A program made the translations under genes and the position numbers. Below are positions 6,647 through 14,744 of a stretch of 64,000 bases of DNA, one piece after another. The notes beneath the pieces are model-generated. The model had not been told where the DNA came from. It did not search any database and saw only the letters and a list, made by a program, of their open reading frames with translations. Position 1 is the first letter of the stretch. Each line of letters starts with the position of its first letter. Source of the DNA: Demequina salsinemoris (lineage in GTDB: Bacteria > Actinomycetota > Actinomycetes > Actinomycetales > Demequinaceae); the NCBI RefSeq assembly GCF_000974805.1, contig NZ_BBQZ01000005.1, forward strand, positions 1-64,000, given 5' to 3'.

Positions 6647-7756
6647 TTGAATCTGCTGGCGACGGTAATGCCAGGCGTGCGCGATGCACGCACTCCGCTT
6701 GCGGTTGGCGGGATGTGGATTCTCGCCGGGGTTCTGCTCGCGCTCCCACACTGGGGAGAGGCGACAGCGGCCGTCGAGTATCTGGCTCTGCTCGAAGGCT
6801 CCTGGAGGCAGATCCTTCCCGCCTATCAAGCGGTGTTCGCAGCCTTCGTCGCCTACCTGCTCGGCGTCGCGCTCATCGGCCTGTCGGCCTTCTACGCGTG
6901 GCTCGTCGGGAAGGCACTCGATTACTGCGGCATACGCGTGTTTCATCTCTGGCGACGGGCTAGTCGTGGGTCGAGTCCGGAGCGCTACGGATGGATTGCC
7001 AGAGCGGCTTCGGCACTGCGGGGATACTCCACTGCCGGGCCCAATAGAGATGTGCTTTCGGAAGCGATGTTTCGGCGGTACAGCGACGAGGGCTTGCCTC
7101 GCGCGGCGGCAGACTCGCTTCCTGCTGGACTTGTGAGCAGGCGAACCGCTCAGACCTCGATGCAGTTGTGGGCCAAAGCGGCTCCCCAGTACGGCGAATA
7201 CGATCGGCTGAGGGCCGAAGCCGAATTCAGGAAGGGTGCCTCGCTTCCGCTCGCTGCAATTGGCATTTCTCTCGGCATCGTCTACTCATGGCTGGTGTGC
7301 GCGGTGTTTGTCGTCGGATCCTGGGTGCTTGTCTTCTGGTGGCGCGCGTTGTCGAGAGAGCGCGATGCATTGCTTGAGGCCGCGCTCTACGACGGATTGA
7401 CAGTGTTGCCTGTGGTGGAGTCGACGATCAGGTTCCTGAAGACGCTCAACCTTGACGCAAACACCGAACCGCCGATGTGGTCTGCTGCTACCGCCATAGC
7501 GCTCGACGGGCTGGGCGAAGACACAGCAGCGAGTGACTGCATCGAAGAGGTTGCGATCGACTACGTACTTGGCCCCGGGGGCAGTTCTCGATTGACGCGA
7601 CTCCCCCTCAAGGACCCCGCAGTGCTAGAGAAAGAGATCCGCGCGCGTGCAGCCGAAGAGATTGAACTCCTGGATCAGTTTCGGGCGGAGCACCTCGTTA
7701 AGCTTCTGGTCTCCCAATTCCAACGGTCAGTGACCAGGCTTTCGAACAAGGGGTAG
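6647..7756 (+). CDS. Membrane-anchored cargo protein of unknown family
   Basis: A protein of 369 residues starting at TTG 6647, chosen because GAGGGGG lies about 5 nt upstream; no ATG fits as well. Hydrophobic segments lie near residues 17-34, 63-87 and 201-231, the last long enough for a hairpin. The ~110 residues between the second and third segments and the ~135 after the third are polar and probably cytoplasmic. The C-terminal part is helical and acidic. It lies downstream of the HEPN-like gene and 11 bp from the convergent integrase stop. I do not recognise the family. Pairing of a HEPN-like effector with a membrane protein recalls two-gene defence modules. Confidence 0.6.
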   Translation: MNLLATVMPGVRDARTPLAVGGMWILAGVLLALPHWGEATAAVEYLALLEGSWRQILPAYQAVFAAFVAYLLGVALIGLSAFYAWLVGKALDYCGIRVFHLWRRASRGSSPERYGWIARAASALRGYSTAGPNRDVLSEAMFRRYSDEGLPRAAADSLPAGLVSRRTAQTSMQLWAKAAPQYGEYDRLRAEAEFRKGASLPLAAIGISLGIVYSWLVCAVFVVGSWVLVFWWRALSRERDALLEAALYDGLTVLPVVESTIRFLKTLNLDANTEPPMWSAATAIALDGLGEDTAASDCIEEVAIDYVLGPGGSSRLTRLPLKDPAVLEKEIRARAAEEIELLDQFRAEHLVKLLVSQFQRSVTRLSNKG

Positions 7757-7767
7757 TCGCAAGCGGA

Positions 7768-9228
7768 TTACGTCGAGCGGCGATCGAGATCCGTCGCGGG
7801 AGAGATGCGAATCCGGTCCTGCGTCCACGAGCGGCCCCCGGTCGGAGACCTCCCCACCTCGACCTGCACGACTGCCTGCACCACGGCGCGCTGAACGTCG
7901 AGAGGGGCGTCGAGGAACGCCTGTCCGGGGTCGATTTGAGACAGGATGGGAAGGGCTACGGCCTTCTGGCTCGCGATGCTGAGTCGTCGCTCAACCTCAG
8001 CGAGTTCGGCGTTCACTCGCGCGGACGACTTCTCCCAGAGCGCGGCGGGAATCTTCCCGTCCATGTAGTCGCGCTCGAACTGCTCCAGCCTGACGCGAAG
8101 AGCCCGACTCTTCTCCACGTCCTCGGCGGAGCGGATGTCCTTGGGTGCGAGGGCCTTAGCGATCCGCTCGTCCCGCACCAGGTCCGCGACGACGCCCCGC
8201 ACGTAGTCGTCGGTGGGTGCCTGCGCAATAGTCAGGTGCGCGTAGTCCTGGCATCGGTAGTGGTACTTGCGCTCCTGGTTCTTGCGCGAGGGCGTCGCGC
8301 CCATCGCCGTCACTCGAAGCTTGGAGCCACAGAGCCCACATGTGTAGTGGCCGGAACCCAGCCACCTCGTGGCTGTGTTCTGCTGCTTCCTTCTCCCGGG
8401 GTCTGCGAGCAGGTCGTAGCAGGCACGCCACGTGTCCTCGTCCACGATGGCGGGCCACTGAGCCTTGCCAACGATGTTGAGCGTTCCCCGATCCGCGCGT
8501 CCATGCGCTGACAGGCCCGCGTTACGGGGCCTCGTCAGCACGTCCTTGATGCGGGCGTAGGTCCATGCTTTGCCCGTCGAGGTCGTGTGCCCCTGCTCGT
8601 TGAGTTCGGCGGCAACCGCGCGGAGACTGCGGCCCGCGAGAACAGCGGTCGTGGCGTCTCGCACCACCTGAGCCTCGGACTCGCGAACAGTCAGCCCGTC
8701 TTTCTCGTACCCGAACGGGCGGGGGCCACCGCCCGGCTTGCCCTCTGCGGCGCGCTGAGCCTTCGCGCGCTTCATGCGCTCGCGAGCGTGGTCCACTTCG
8801 TGCTGGGCTGCGGCACCGAGCATTCGGGCGACCATCCTCCCGCTGGCCGAACTCAGATCGAGCGTCCCAGCGGTGACGGTCTGAATCTGCAGATCGTGGG
8901 CCTCCGCGAGCGCCACGAACTCCTCGAGTTCGAGCGCGCGGCGGTGAAGCCGGTCGGTGTGCCAAGCGATCACGCCCTGCACCTGACCTGACCTCACTGC
9001 GTCGAGCATCTCGCGATACTGAGGCCGGGGCGCGCCGGAGTAAGCGCTGATGTCGTTGTCGACGTAGGTCGCTACGACCTGCCACCCAAGCCTTGAAGCC
9101 AGGGCGGTGCAGTCCTCCTCCTGCCTCTGCACTCCAAGCCCACCGCCCGCCTTGTCGCGACTGATCCGGCAGTAGATCGCCGCCGGTAGAGGGGCTGATT
9201 CGAGGTGCTCTGAGGTGTCGTCGTCCAT
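7768..9228 (-). CDS. Large serine integrase
   Basis: A protein of 486 residues. The N-terminal resolvase domain carries the catalytic serine in AIYCRIS (S23) and the conserved SGxxxxRP and HTDRLHRR elements (VIAWHTDRLHRRALELEEF). A recombinase domain follows (GGGPRPFGYEKDG, then LNEQGHTTSTGKAWT), then a zinc ribbon (CGLCGSKL with a later HYRC) and a coiled-coil arm (SRALRVRLEQFERDYMDGK). The length is typical of phage-type serine integrases. The ATG abuts attR, so any promoter reading into it lies in tadA DNA when integrated, but in the element's left end when circular. This could alter expression on excision. Confidence 0.95.
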   Translation of the reverse strand: MDDDTSEHLESAPLPAAIYCRISRDKAGGGLGVQRQEEDCTALASRLGWQVVATYVDNDISAYSGAPRPQYREMLDAVRSGQVQGVIAWHTDRLHRRALELEEFVALAEAHDLQIQTVTAGTLDLSSASGRMVARMLGAAAQHEVDHARERMKRAKAQRAAEGKPGGGPRPFGYEKDGLTVRESEAQVVRDATTAVLAGRSLRAVAAELNEQGHTTSTGKAWTYARIKDVLTRPRNAGLSAHGRADRGTLNIVGKAQWPAIVDEDTWRACYDLLADPGRRKQQNTATRWLGSGHYTCGLCGSKLRVTAMGATPSRKNQERKYHYRCQDYAHLTIAQAPTDDYVRGVVADLVRDERIAKALAPKDIRSAEDVEKSRALRVRLEQFERDYMDGKIPAALWEKSSARVNAELAEVERRLSIASQKAVALPILSQIDPGQAFLDAPLDVQRAVVQAVVQVEVGRSPTGGRSWTQDRIRISPATDLDRRST

Positions 9229-9252
9229 ATGTCAATTTTAGGGTTTCGACCT
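9228..9252 (-). other. attR of the tadA element
   Basis: The arm TATGTCAA (9228-9235), 15 nt and the CT dinucleotide (9251-9252) mirror attL. The inner flanks are also partly palindromic: GGTTTCGAC before CT in attR and GTCCAAACGC after CT in attL. The first base of the arm is also the A of the integrase start codon, so int abuts its own attachment site. Confidence 0.75.
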
Positions 9253-10090
9253 CAGTTCTCCCTTTGTGGACGCGACGCTGCCGGGAGGCGAGCGGCTCCA
9301 TGCCGTGATCCCCGACGTCACCCGCGAGCACTGGTGCGTCAACATCAGGAAGTACATCGCGCGCGCGGCCCACCCAGACGACCTCGTGGCGCTGGGCTCG
9401 ATCACTCCGGCGGCAGCGCGGTTCCTCACGGCCGCCGTAGCGGTGGGGCTCAACGTGCTCGTGTCCGGCGCGACGCAGGCTGGGAAGACCACTGCCCTGG
9501 GGGCTCTCGCAGGTGCCATCCCCGCGCGCGAACGCGTCATCACGTGCGAGGAGGTCTTCGAGCTCGCACTGCCGCTCAGAGACGTCGTCGGTCTCCAATG
9601 CCGACAACCCTCGCTTGAGGGCACGGGCGAGATTCCGCTGCGTCGCCTGGTGAAGGAAGCACTCCGCATGCGTCCCGATCGGCTCGTCATCGGAGAGGTG
9701 CGCGAGGCCGAGTCCCTCGACATGCTCATCGCGTTGAACGCCGGAATACCAGGTATGTGCACCCTCCACGCCAACTCGGCGCGGGACGCGATCACCAAGA
9801 TGTGCACCCTCCCTCTGCTTGCGGGGGAGAACGTCTCAGCGGCCTTCGTCGTGCCGACGGTCGCGTCGGCGATCGACCTCGTCGTCCACCTCGATCGCGA
9901 CGCGCGCGGTCGCCGTCAGGTGCGGGAGATCATCGGCGTGCCGGGCAGGGTCGAGGGAGGTGTCGTCGAGACCGCCGACCTGTACCGTCGCGTCGATGGC
10001 GAGCTTGTGCGCGCCGAGGGCTACCCGCCTCACCCCGAGCGGTTCGCTCGCGCCGGCCTCGACCTCGTCCGCCTGCTCGAGGCGCGCTGA
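9253..10090 (+). pseudogene. tadA: tadA 3' part, ATP-binding core
   Basis: This is the rest of the TadA/CpaF ATPase. It starts in frame at Ser-Ser-Pro-Phe-Val-Asp and contains the Walker A loop (VSGATQAGKTTALGAL), the glutamate-rich CEEVFEL segment, and the GEVREAESLDML and GMCTLHANSARD motifs of type II/IV secretion ATPases. In the integrated state the frame is closed upstream by a TAG at 9239-9241. A fortuitous GTG at 9266 could start a 274-residue fragment without the N-terminal domain. Its stop overlaps tadB (TGATG), so tadB to tadG may still be translated, but a working motor seems unlikely without excision. Confidence 0.9.
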
Positions 10091-10950
10091 TGGCGACCGC
10101 GCTGGGGCTCGTGCTGGGGGCCGGAGTCTTTCTGGTCTGGTGGTCGATGTGGGTGCCTGACGCGAGAGCGCCTGAGGTGGCAGTCGCCTGGACCGACAGG
10201 CTTCGCGACGACCTGGTGCAGGCCGGTGCGCAGGGAGTGGGGCCTGGTGGTCTCGTGGGGACGACGGTGGGGGTCGGCCTCGTCGTCGCCGTCATCGGCG
10301 CGGGCGTCACCGGATCCTTGGCGATCGGCCTGTGCTTCGGAGTGATCGCCGCGCGCGGACCCTTCGCCCTGGTGAGGTCCCGCGCGAGGGCTCGACGATC
10401 GCGCATGAGAGAGGTGTGGCCCGAAGCCGTCGACAATCTCGCCTCGGGCATCCGAGCCGGTCTCTCGCTTCCCGAATCGCTCGGCCAACTCGGGGAACGC
10501 GGGCCCGAGGCGTTGCGCGAGCCGTTCACCGCCTTCGCCCGCGACTATCGATCCACCGGTCGGTTCTCCGACAGCCTCGACGCGCTCAAGGGCAGGCTCG
10601 CGGACCCGGTCGCCGATCGCATCGTCGAGGCGCTGCGACTCACGCGCGAGGTCGGCGGCACGGACATCGGCAACCTTCTGAGGACGCTCAGCCACTTCCT
10701 TCGCGAGGACGCGCGGACCCGAGGCGAGCTCGAGGCCCGGCAGAGCTGGACCGTGAACGCCGCCAGGCTCGCGATCGCCGCGCCGTGGGTGGTGCTGCTG
10801 ATGCTCGCGAGCCAGCCTCAGAACGCCGAGGCGTACGACACCGCGCTCGGGACCTTCGTGCTGGCGGCTGGCGGAGCGGTGACGTTTCTGGCCTACCGGC
10901 TCATGGCGCGGTTCGGGCGTCTTCCCCAGGAGCAGCGGGTGATGCGGTGA
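10090..10950 (+). CDS. tadB: Tad pilus inner-membrane platform protein TadB
   Basis: A protein of 286 residues with a GspF-like domain (MREVWPEAVDNLASGIRAGL, then LSLPESLGQLG and LRLTREVGGTDIGNLLRTL). Membrane segments lie near the N-terminus (two, ~1-20 and ~55-85) and at the C-terminus (~230-275). With TadC it forms the membrane base that the TadA motor acts on. The ATG overlaps the tadA stop as TGATG, indicating translational coupling, so splitting tadA may also lower its expression. Confidence 0.88.
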   Translation: MATALGLVLGAGVFLVWWSMWVPDARAPEVAVAWTDRLRDDLVQAGAQGVGPGGLVGTTVGVGLVVAVIGAGVTGSLAIGLCFGVIAARGPFALVRSRARARRSRMREVWPEAVDNLASGIRAGLSLPESLGQLGERGPEALREPFTAFARDYRSTGRFSDSLDALKGRLADPVADRIVEALRLTREVGGTDIGNLLRTLSHFLREDARTRGELEARQSWTVNAARLAIAAPWVVLLMLASQPQNAEAYDTALGTFVLAAGGAVTFLAYRLMARFGRLPQEQRVMR

Positions 10951-11861
10951 TCGCGGCGATCGTCGCCGGAGTGGCGCTCGGAGGCGGGATGATCCTCGTC
11001 CTCGCGTGGGCGGACGCTCGACGGCTCACGCTCGAACGACGGCTTGCGGCCGCGTTGGCGCCACTCCGGCACGAGCACTCTCCCGCTCGCGCGGCGACGC
11101 CGCTGCTCTCACTCGAGGGCCTGCTCGCGCCGGTGCTGCGCGATGGCGTGCGCGCGCTCGAACGATGGGGTGCCTCGACCATCGAGATCGAGAACCGGCT
11201 GCGCAGGGCGGGACGCGGCGGGACCGCCGAGCAGTTCCGCGCCTCACAGGTGGTCGCGGGCGCAGTCGGTCTCGCTGGAGGGCTGAGCGCGTCGGTCGTC
11301 CTCGGAGCGACGCGCGGGTCGTCGCCCATCGCGCTGCTGATCCTCACCCTCGCTTGCTGCGTGGCCGGAGTGCTCGCGCGCGATCACTCCCTGACGCGAG
11401 CCGCCGGTCAGAGGGAGGCCCGCCTGCTCGCGGAGCTGCCCGCAGTCGCAGAGATGCTCGCCCTGTCAGTGTCCGCAGGCGAAGGAGCGCTCGGCGCGCT
11501 CGACCGTGTGTCCCGCACCGCCGATGGCGCGCTGGCCGACGAGATCCGTCAGGTGCTGGGGCGGACCCGCGCAGGGATGCCGCTCTCCGAGTCGATACGA
11601 CTGCTCGGCGACAGCACCGAGGTCGCGGCGCTCAGGCGCTTCGCCGACGCGGTGGCCACGTCGGTGGAACGCGGCACCCCGCTCGCCGACGTGCTGCGCG
11701 CACAGGCCGATGACGTGCGCTCAGCCGGCCGCACCGCGCTGATGGAGGAGGGCGGTCGGCGGGAGATCCTCATGATGATCCCCGTGATCTTCCTGATCCT
11801 GCCCGTGACCGTGCTCTTCGCGGCGTTCCCTGGGATCGTCGCGCTCAACCTCGACTTCTGA
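10947..11861 (+). CDS. tadC: Tad pilus inner-membrane platform protein TadC
   Basis: A protein of 304 residues starting at GTG 10947 inside the tadB stop (GTGA). It has a second GspF-like domain with the usual LLAELPAVAEMLALSVSAGE and the later TPLADVLRAQADDVR. A C-terminal hydrophobic pair is visible (LMMIPVIFLILPVTVLFAAF). It partners TadB in the assembly platform. The gene order tadA-tadB-tadC is the conserved core of Tad loci. Confidence 0.88.
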   Translation: MIAAIVAGVALGGGMILVLAWADARRLTLERRLAAALAPLRHEHSPARAATPLLSLEGLLAPVLRDGVRALERWGASTIEIENRLRRAGRGGTAEQFRASQVVAGAVGLAGGLSASVVLGATRGSSPIALLILTLACCVAGVLARDHSLTRAAGQREARLLAELPAVAEMLALSVSAGEGALGALDRVSRTADGALADEIRQVLGRTRAGMPLSESIRLLGDSTEVAALRRFADAVATSVERGTPLADVLRAQADDVRSAGRTALMEEGGRREILMMIPVIFLILPVTVLFAAFPGIVALNLDF

Positions 11862-11902
11862 TCGCCTCGACGCACGACCCCGGACACCATCAAGGAGGAA
11901 CC

Positions 11903-12085
11903 ATGACCCCGCTGAACACTCGTCTCCGCACCCGCCTCGCGCGCCTCGACGACCGGGGGGACGTCCCGGGATGGGTCCTGATCACCTTGATGACGGCAGG
12001 ACTTGTGGCCGCCCTGTGGGCCGTCGCCAGCCCCACTCTCACGAATCTCTTCTCCGAGGCGATCGCCTCGGTCACCGGTGCGTAG
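11903..12085 (+). CDS. Flp-type pilin-like small protein
   Basis: A protein of 60 residues with a basic, charged N-terminus, then Asp-Arg-Gly-Asp-Val-Pro-Gly-Trp leading into one hydrophobic helix (VLITLMTAGLVAALWAVA) and a short tail. This is the form of actinobacterial Tad/Flp pilins, which are cut by a prepilin peptidase before the helix. AAGGAGGA lies 5-6 nt upstream, a strong ribosome site fitting an abundant subunit. No prepilin peptidase gene lies in the window. Confidence 0.75.
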   Translation: MTPLNTRLRTRLARLDDRGDVPGWVLITLMTAGLVAALWAVASPTLTNLFSEAIASVTGA

Positions 12086-12461
12086 CGCTCGCGACGATCG
12101 AGGCAGCGTGCTCGCAGAGCAGCTGATGACCATGGTGCTCGTGGTCTTCGTCGGGCTCGGGGTCATGCAGGCGGCGCTCGCGCTGCACGTGCGCAACACG
12201 CTGATCGAGGCTGCGGCAGAAGGCGCCCGCCTCGCGGCCCGGTCTGACAGGACGATGTCGGAAGGCGCCTCGCGTGCGGAGACCATCGCGTCTGAGGCCC
12301 TTGGCGGCATCGACGCGAGCGCCCAGGCCTCGAGCGGCTCGTGGAACGGTGCCGACACCGTCGTGATCACGCTCACCGCACCGATCCCCGTGATCGGTCT
12401 GTGGGGCCCAGCGAGCACGTCGGTGAGCGGCACCGCGCTCGAGGAGTCGGCACGTGGTTAG
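12078..12461 (+). CDS. tadE: TadE-like minor pilin
   Basis: A protein of 127 residues from GTG 12078, which overlaps the pilin stop. It starts Arg-Asp-Asp-Arg-Gly-Ser-Val-Leu-Ala-Glu and has one hydrophobic helix (LMTMVLVVFVGLGVMQAALA), including the Glu that defines TadE-type pseudopilins. The C-terminal ~80 residues form a small exported domain. Probably a minor pilus subunit or assembly factor. Confidence 0.7.
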   Translation: MRSARDDRGSVLAEQLMTMVLVVFVGLGVMQAALALHVRNTLIEAAAEGARLAARSDRTMSEGASRAETIASEALGGIDASAQASSGSWNGADTVVITLTAPIPVIGLWGPASTSVSGTALEESARG

Positions 12462-12948
12462 CGCGAGCCGTGCCCTGCGCGCGCGAGCGTTGGACGATGC
12501 CGGGGGAGCGATGGTCGAGTTCCTCGGCATGACGTTGCTGCTGCTCGTGCCACTGCTGTACCTGGTGGCGACGCTCGGCCGGGTGCAGGCTGCGGCCTAT
12601 GCCGCCGAGGGCGCCGCCCAGTCCGCTGCCCGCGCCGCCGTCGTCGCAGGGATTCAGCGGCTCGAGGCCGGGGACCCTCAGGTGGAAGCGGTGGGGGCGG
12701 CCAACGGGCGCGCCCAGGCGGTGGCGGGCGTCGCGGTCGGGGACTTCGGCATCGACCCTGACCAGGTGGCGCTGTCGCTGACCTGCTCGGCCGACCCGTG
12801 CCTCGCGCCCGGTTCCGACGTGCGCGCCGACGTCGCCGTGACCGTCTCGCTCCCAGGGATTCCAGGGTTCCTGTCCGATGCGGGACTCGCCGTCACGCTC
12901 CACGCCCACGCATCGTCCCCGGTCGATGACCTGGCGGGCGTCGCGTGA
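12454..12948 (+). CDS. TadE/TadF-like minor pilin
   Basis: A protein of 164 residues from GTG 12454, overlapping the previous stop by 8 bp. The segment Gly-Gly-Ala-Met-Val-Glu-Phe-Leu leads into a long hydrophobic helix (GMTLLLLVPLLYLVATLG). The exported part contains two Cys (LTCSADPCLAP) that may form a disulfide. The 9-mer GGACGATGC falls in its N-terminal codons (12492) and again, inverted, near its end (12910). Confidence 0.7.
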   Translation: MVSASRALRARALDDAGGAMVEFLGMTLLLLVPLLYLVATLGRVQAAAYAAEGAAQSAARAAVVAGIQRLEAGDPQVEAVGAANGRAQAVAGVAVGDFGIDPDQVALSLTCSADPCLAPGSDVRADVAVTVSLPGIPGFLSDAGLAVTLHAHASSPVDDLAGVA

Positions 12949-13430
12949 GCGCACGGGAGAGCCGCATCGGAAAGGGAGCCGTAGGCGTCGCGAGACGCGA
13001 CGACGGCAACGTCACCATCCTGAGCCTCGGCCTCACGGTCCTGGTGATCTCCCTCGTGCTCGTCGTCGCATCCGCGACGGCGGTGCAGCTCGACCGGGTC
13101 CGCCTCCTGCACCTGGCCGACGAGCTCGCGCTCGACGCGGCAGACGCGCTCGACCTCGACGCGTACTACGCGGGAGAGATCCCCGGTGATGATGCCACGG
13201 TGATGCTCGCCGAGGACCGGATGATGGAGGCGGCCGCAGGTCACCTCGCGGAGGCAAGCGGACGACAGGGGGTCGAGGGCGCGCGGATCGCCGCCGTCAC
13301 ATCTCCCGACGGCTCCACCGCGGTGGTCAGCGTGAGGCTGCGCGTCGACCCGCTGTTCGGAGTGTCGGCGCTGCTTCCGTTCTCGCACGGGATCACCCTC
13401 AGCGCGGAGTCGTCCGCGCGGGCCTCCTAG
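12945..13430 (+). CDS. TadG-like pilus-associated protein (Rv3654c type)
   Basis: A protein of 161 residues from GTG 12945, overlapping the previous stop. It has an N-terminal basic stretch, then Asp-Asp-Gly-Asn-Val-Thr-Ile and one helix (LSLGLTVLVISLVLVVASAT), followed by an exported alpha/beta domain with DADDALDLDAYYAGE-like acidic residues. This is the last gene of the pilus operon; it converges on the binding-protein gene at 13449. The role in assembly is inferred from position and architecture. Confidence 0.65.
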   Translation: MSARESRIGKGAVGVARRDDGNVTILSLGLTVLVISLVLVVASATAVQLDRVRLLHLADELALDAADALDLDAYYAGEIPGDDATVMLAEDRMMEAAAGHLAEASGRQGVEGARIAAVTSPDGSTAVVSVRLRVDPLFGVSALLPFSHGITLSAESSARAS

Positions 13431-13448
13431 CTGTGCTCGGTCAGGAGC

Positions 13449-14744
13449 TCAGTCGCCGTTCGCCGCCTTGGCGGCCGACTTGGCCTCCGACCACGCATCG
13501 TCCTCGGTGATGGATCCGAGCTCGACCTTGCTGAGCACGTTCTCGACCGCGGTGCGGATCGTCGCGTTGTTCAGCGAGTAGTAGGTCGAGGTCGTGAGGT
13601 CCTCGGCGGTCTTGGTGAAGATCTGTCCGACCGGGGCGTTGTTGAAGAAGCTGTTCGTGTACGCCTGGATGCCCTCGTCGCTGTACAGCGACGGCGTCGC
13701 GGGCAGCGCGCCCACCGCCTGGAAGCGGGCGAGCTGCTGCTCGTCCTTCATGAGCCACTCGATGAACTCGTAGGCCGCCTGCGTCGTCTCGTCGTCCGAC
13801 TGGGCCGGGATCGTGTAGAAGTTCGCGGACCAGTTGCCGCCGGCGCCGGGGATGTCGGCGACGTCCCACTGACCCGAGAAGTCCTCGGGGGCGTTCTCCT
13901 CGATGTAGGCGAGCATCCACGACGGGCACAGCACCGTGGCGAACGAGTCGTCGTACAGCCCGTTCGTCCAGTCCTCGCTCCACTGGGTGGTGCCGGAGGA
14001 GATCCCGGAGGTCGCCGCGGCGACCGCCGTCGCGTAGGGGGCCTCGACCCCATCCATGGCAAGCGCGTTGTCCGTGTCGAAGTAGCTGACCCCGGCCTGC
14101 ATCATCAGCGGGTTCAGGAGCGATGCCGCGGTGTCGAGGAAGTAGCCGCCGGTCGCGGCCGTGTACTGCTCGCCGACGCTGATGAAGCCCTCCCAGGAGT
14201 CGCCCATCAGCGTGGACAGCTCGTCGCGGTCGCCGGTCAGCCCCGCGTCCTCGAGCAGGTCGCGGCGGTAGCACAGCGCGAGCCCGGACACGGAGGCGGG
14301 GATGCCGATGGTCGCCGAGCCGTTCGCGTTGGTCGCCTCGCCCCAGGCCCACGGCAGCACCGAGGACTCGAACTCGTCGGCGCCGAGGTCGAGCAGGTTC
14401 ACGAAGCCGTCGGACTGGCCGACGAAGCTCGGCATGTACGCCTCGTCGAGCACGGCGATCGTCGGCGCGCCCTCGCCCGCGACAAGCTCGCTCTGGAGGT
14501 CGTCGTGAAGTGCGGCGTAGGCCTGCTCCTCGACCGTGATCGTCACGTTCGGGTGGTCCGTCATGTACTCGTCCGCCAGGGCCTCGAGGCCGATGTCGCC
14601 TACGGTCGCGACCGTGATGCTGATCGCATCCGCGCTCGCGGAGGCGGAGGCTGTGGTGTTCGTGTCGTCCCCGGTGCATGCGCTCAGCGTGAGCGCTCCG
14701 GCCAGGGCGACGGCCACCGTGCCTGCCGTGGTCCTCCGTGTCAT
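13449..14744 (-). CDS. Sugar-type ABC transporter substrate-binding lipoprotein, orphan
   Basis: A protein of 431 residues starting at ATG 14744 with GAGGGAGAG upstream. A lipoprotein signal ends in LTLSACTGDD, with the Cys near residue 23 as the lipid anchor. The rest fits the family-1 (MalE-like) extracellular binding fold: VATVGDIGLEALADEYMTDH, then IGIPASVSGLALCYRRDLLE and a Trp-rich C-terminal half. No permease or ATPase genes adjoin it, so it must share membrane components from elsewhere or be a remnant. A sugar or polyol ligand is likely by family; the actual ligand is not evident. Confidence 0.8.
   Translation of the reverse strand: MTRRTTAGTVAVALAGALTLSACTGDDTNTTASASASADAISITVATVGDIGLEALADEYMTDHPNVTITVEEQAYAALHDDLQSELVAGEGAPTIAVLDEAYMPSFVGQSDGFVNLLDLGADEFESSVLPWAWGEATNANGSATIGIPASVSGLALCYRRDLLEDAGLTGDRDELSTLMGDSWEGFISVGEQYTAATGGYFLDTAASLLNPLMMQAGVSYFDTDNALAMDGVEAPYATAVAAATSGISSGTTQWSEDWTNGLYDDSFATVLCPSWMLAYIEENAPEDFSGQWDVADIPGAGGNWSANFYTIPAQSDDETTQAAYEFIEWLMKDEQQLARFQAVGALPATPSLYSDEGIQAYTNSFFNNAPVGQIFTKTAEDLTTSTYYSLNNATIRTAVENVLSKVELGSITEDDAWSEAKSAAKAANGD

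Larger units (their letters stand above)
1007..9252. mobile_element. Integrative element inserted in tadA, serine-integrase type
   Basis: The element is bounded by the two halves of tadA and is about 8,246 bp. It carries a large serine recombinase at its right end, an excisionase-like HTH protein, a RepA-like ATPase with small zinc-ribbon partners, and HEPN-like and membrane-protein cargo. No relaxase, FtsK-type translocase, type IV secretion or phage structural gene is visible, so it is not self-conjugative. It may be a phage satellite, a mobilisable element or a replicating genomic island. The genome-wide GGACGATGC motif is absent from it, and A/T-richer patches occur at its left end and in the int flank, which fits a foreign origin. 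Confidence 0.88.

Noticed and set aside
1000..9249. TCGA (1000-1003 and 9246-9249) as the crossover core
   Set aside because: It also restores the tadA frame, but the symmetry of the rebuilt attP centres on CT (1005-1006, 9251-9252) with equal 15-nt arms, which fits serine-integrase sites better.
1007..9252. Conjugative element or complete prophage
   Set aside because: No relaxase, coupling protein, secretion genes, capsid, terminase or lysis genes can be found in the 8.2 kb.
13449..14744. Frameshift or loss of permease genes beside the sugar-binding lipoprotein
   Set aside because: The binding-protein gene is intact and both neighbours are complete unrelated genes; an orphan binding protein is common in actinobacteria, so no remnant is claimed.
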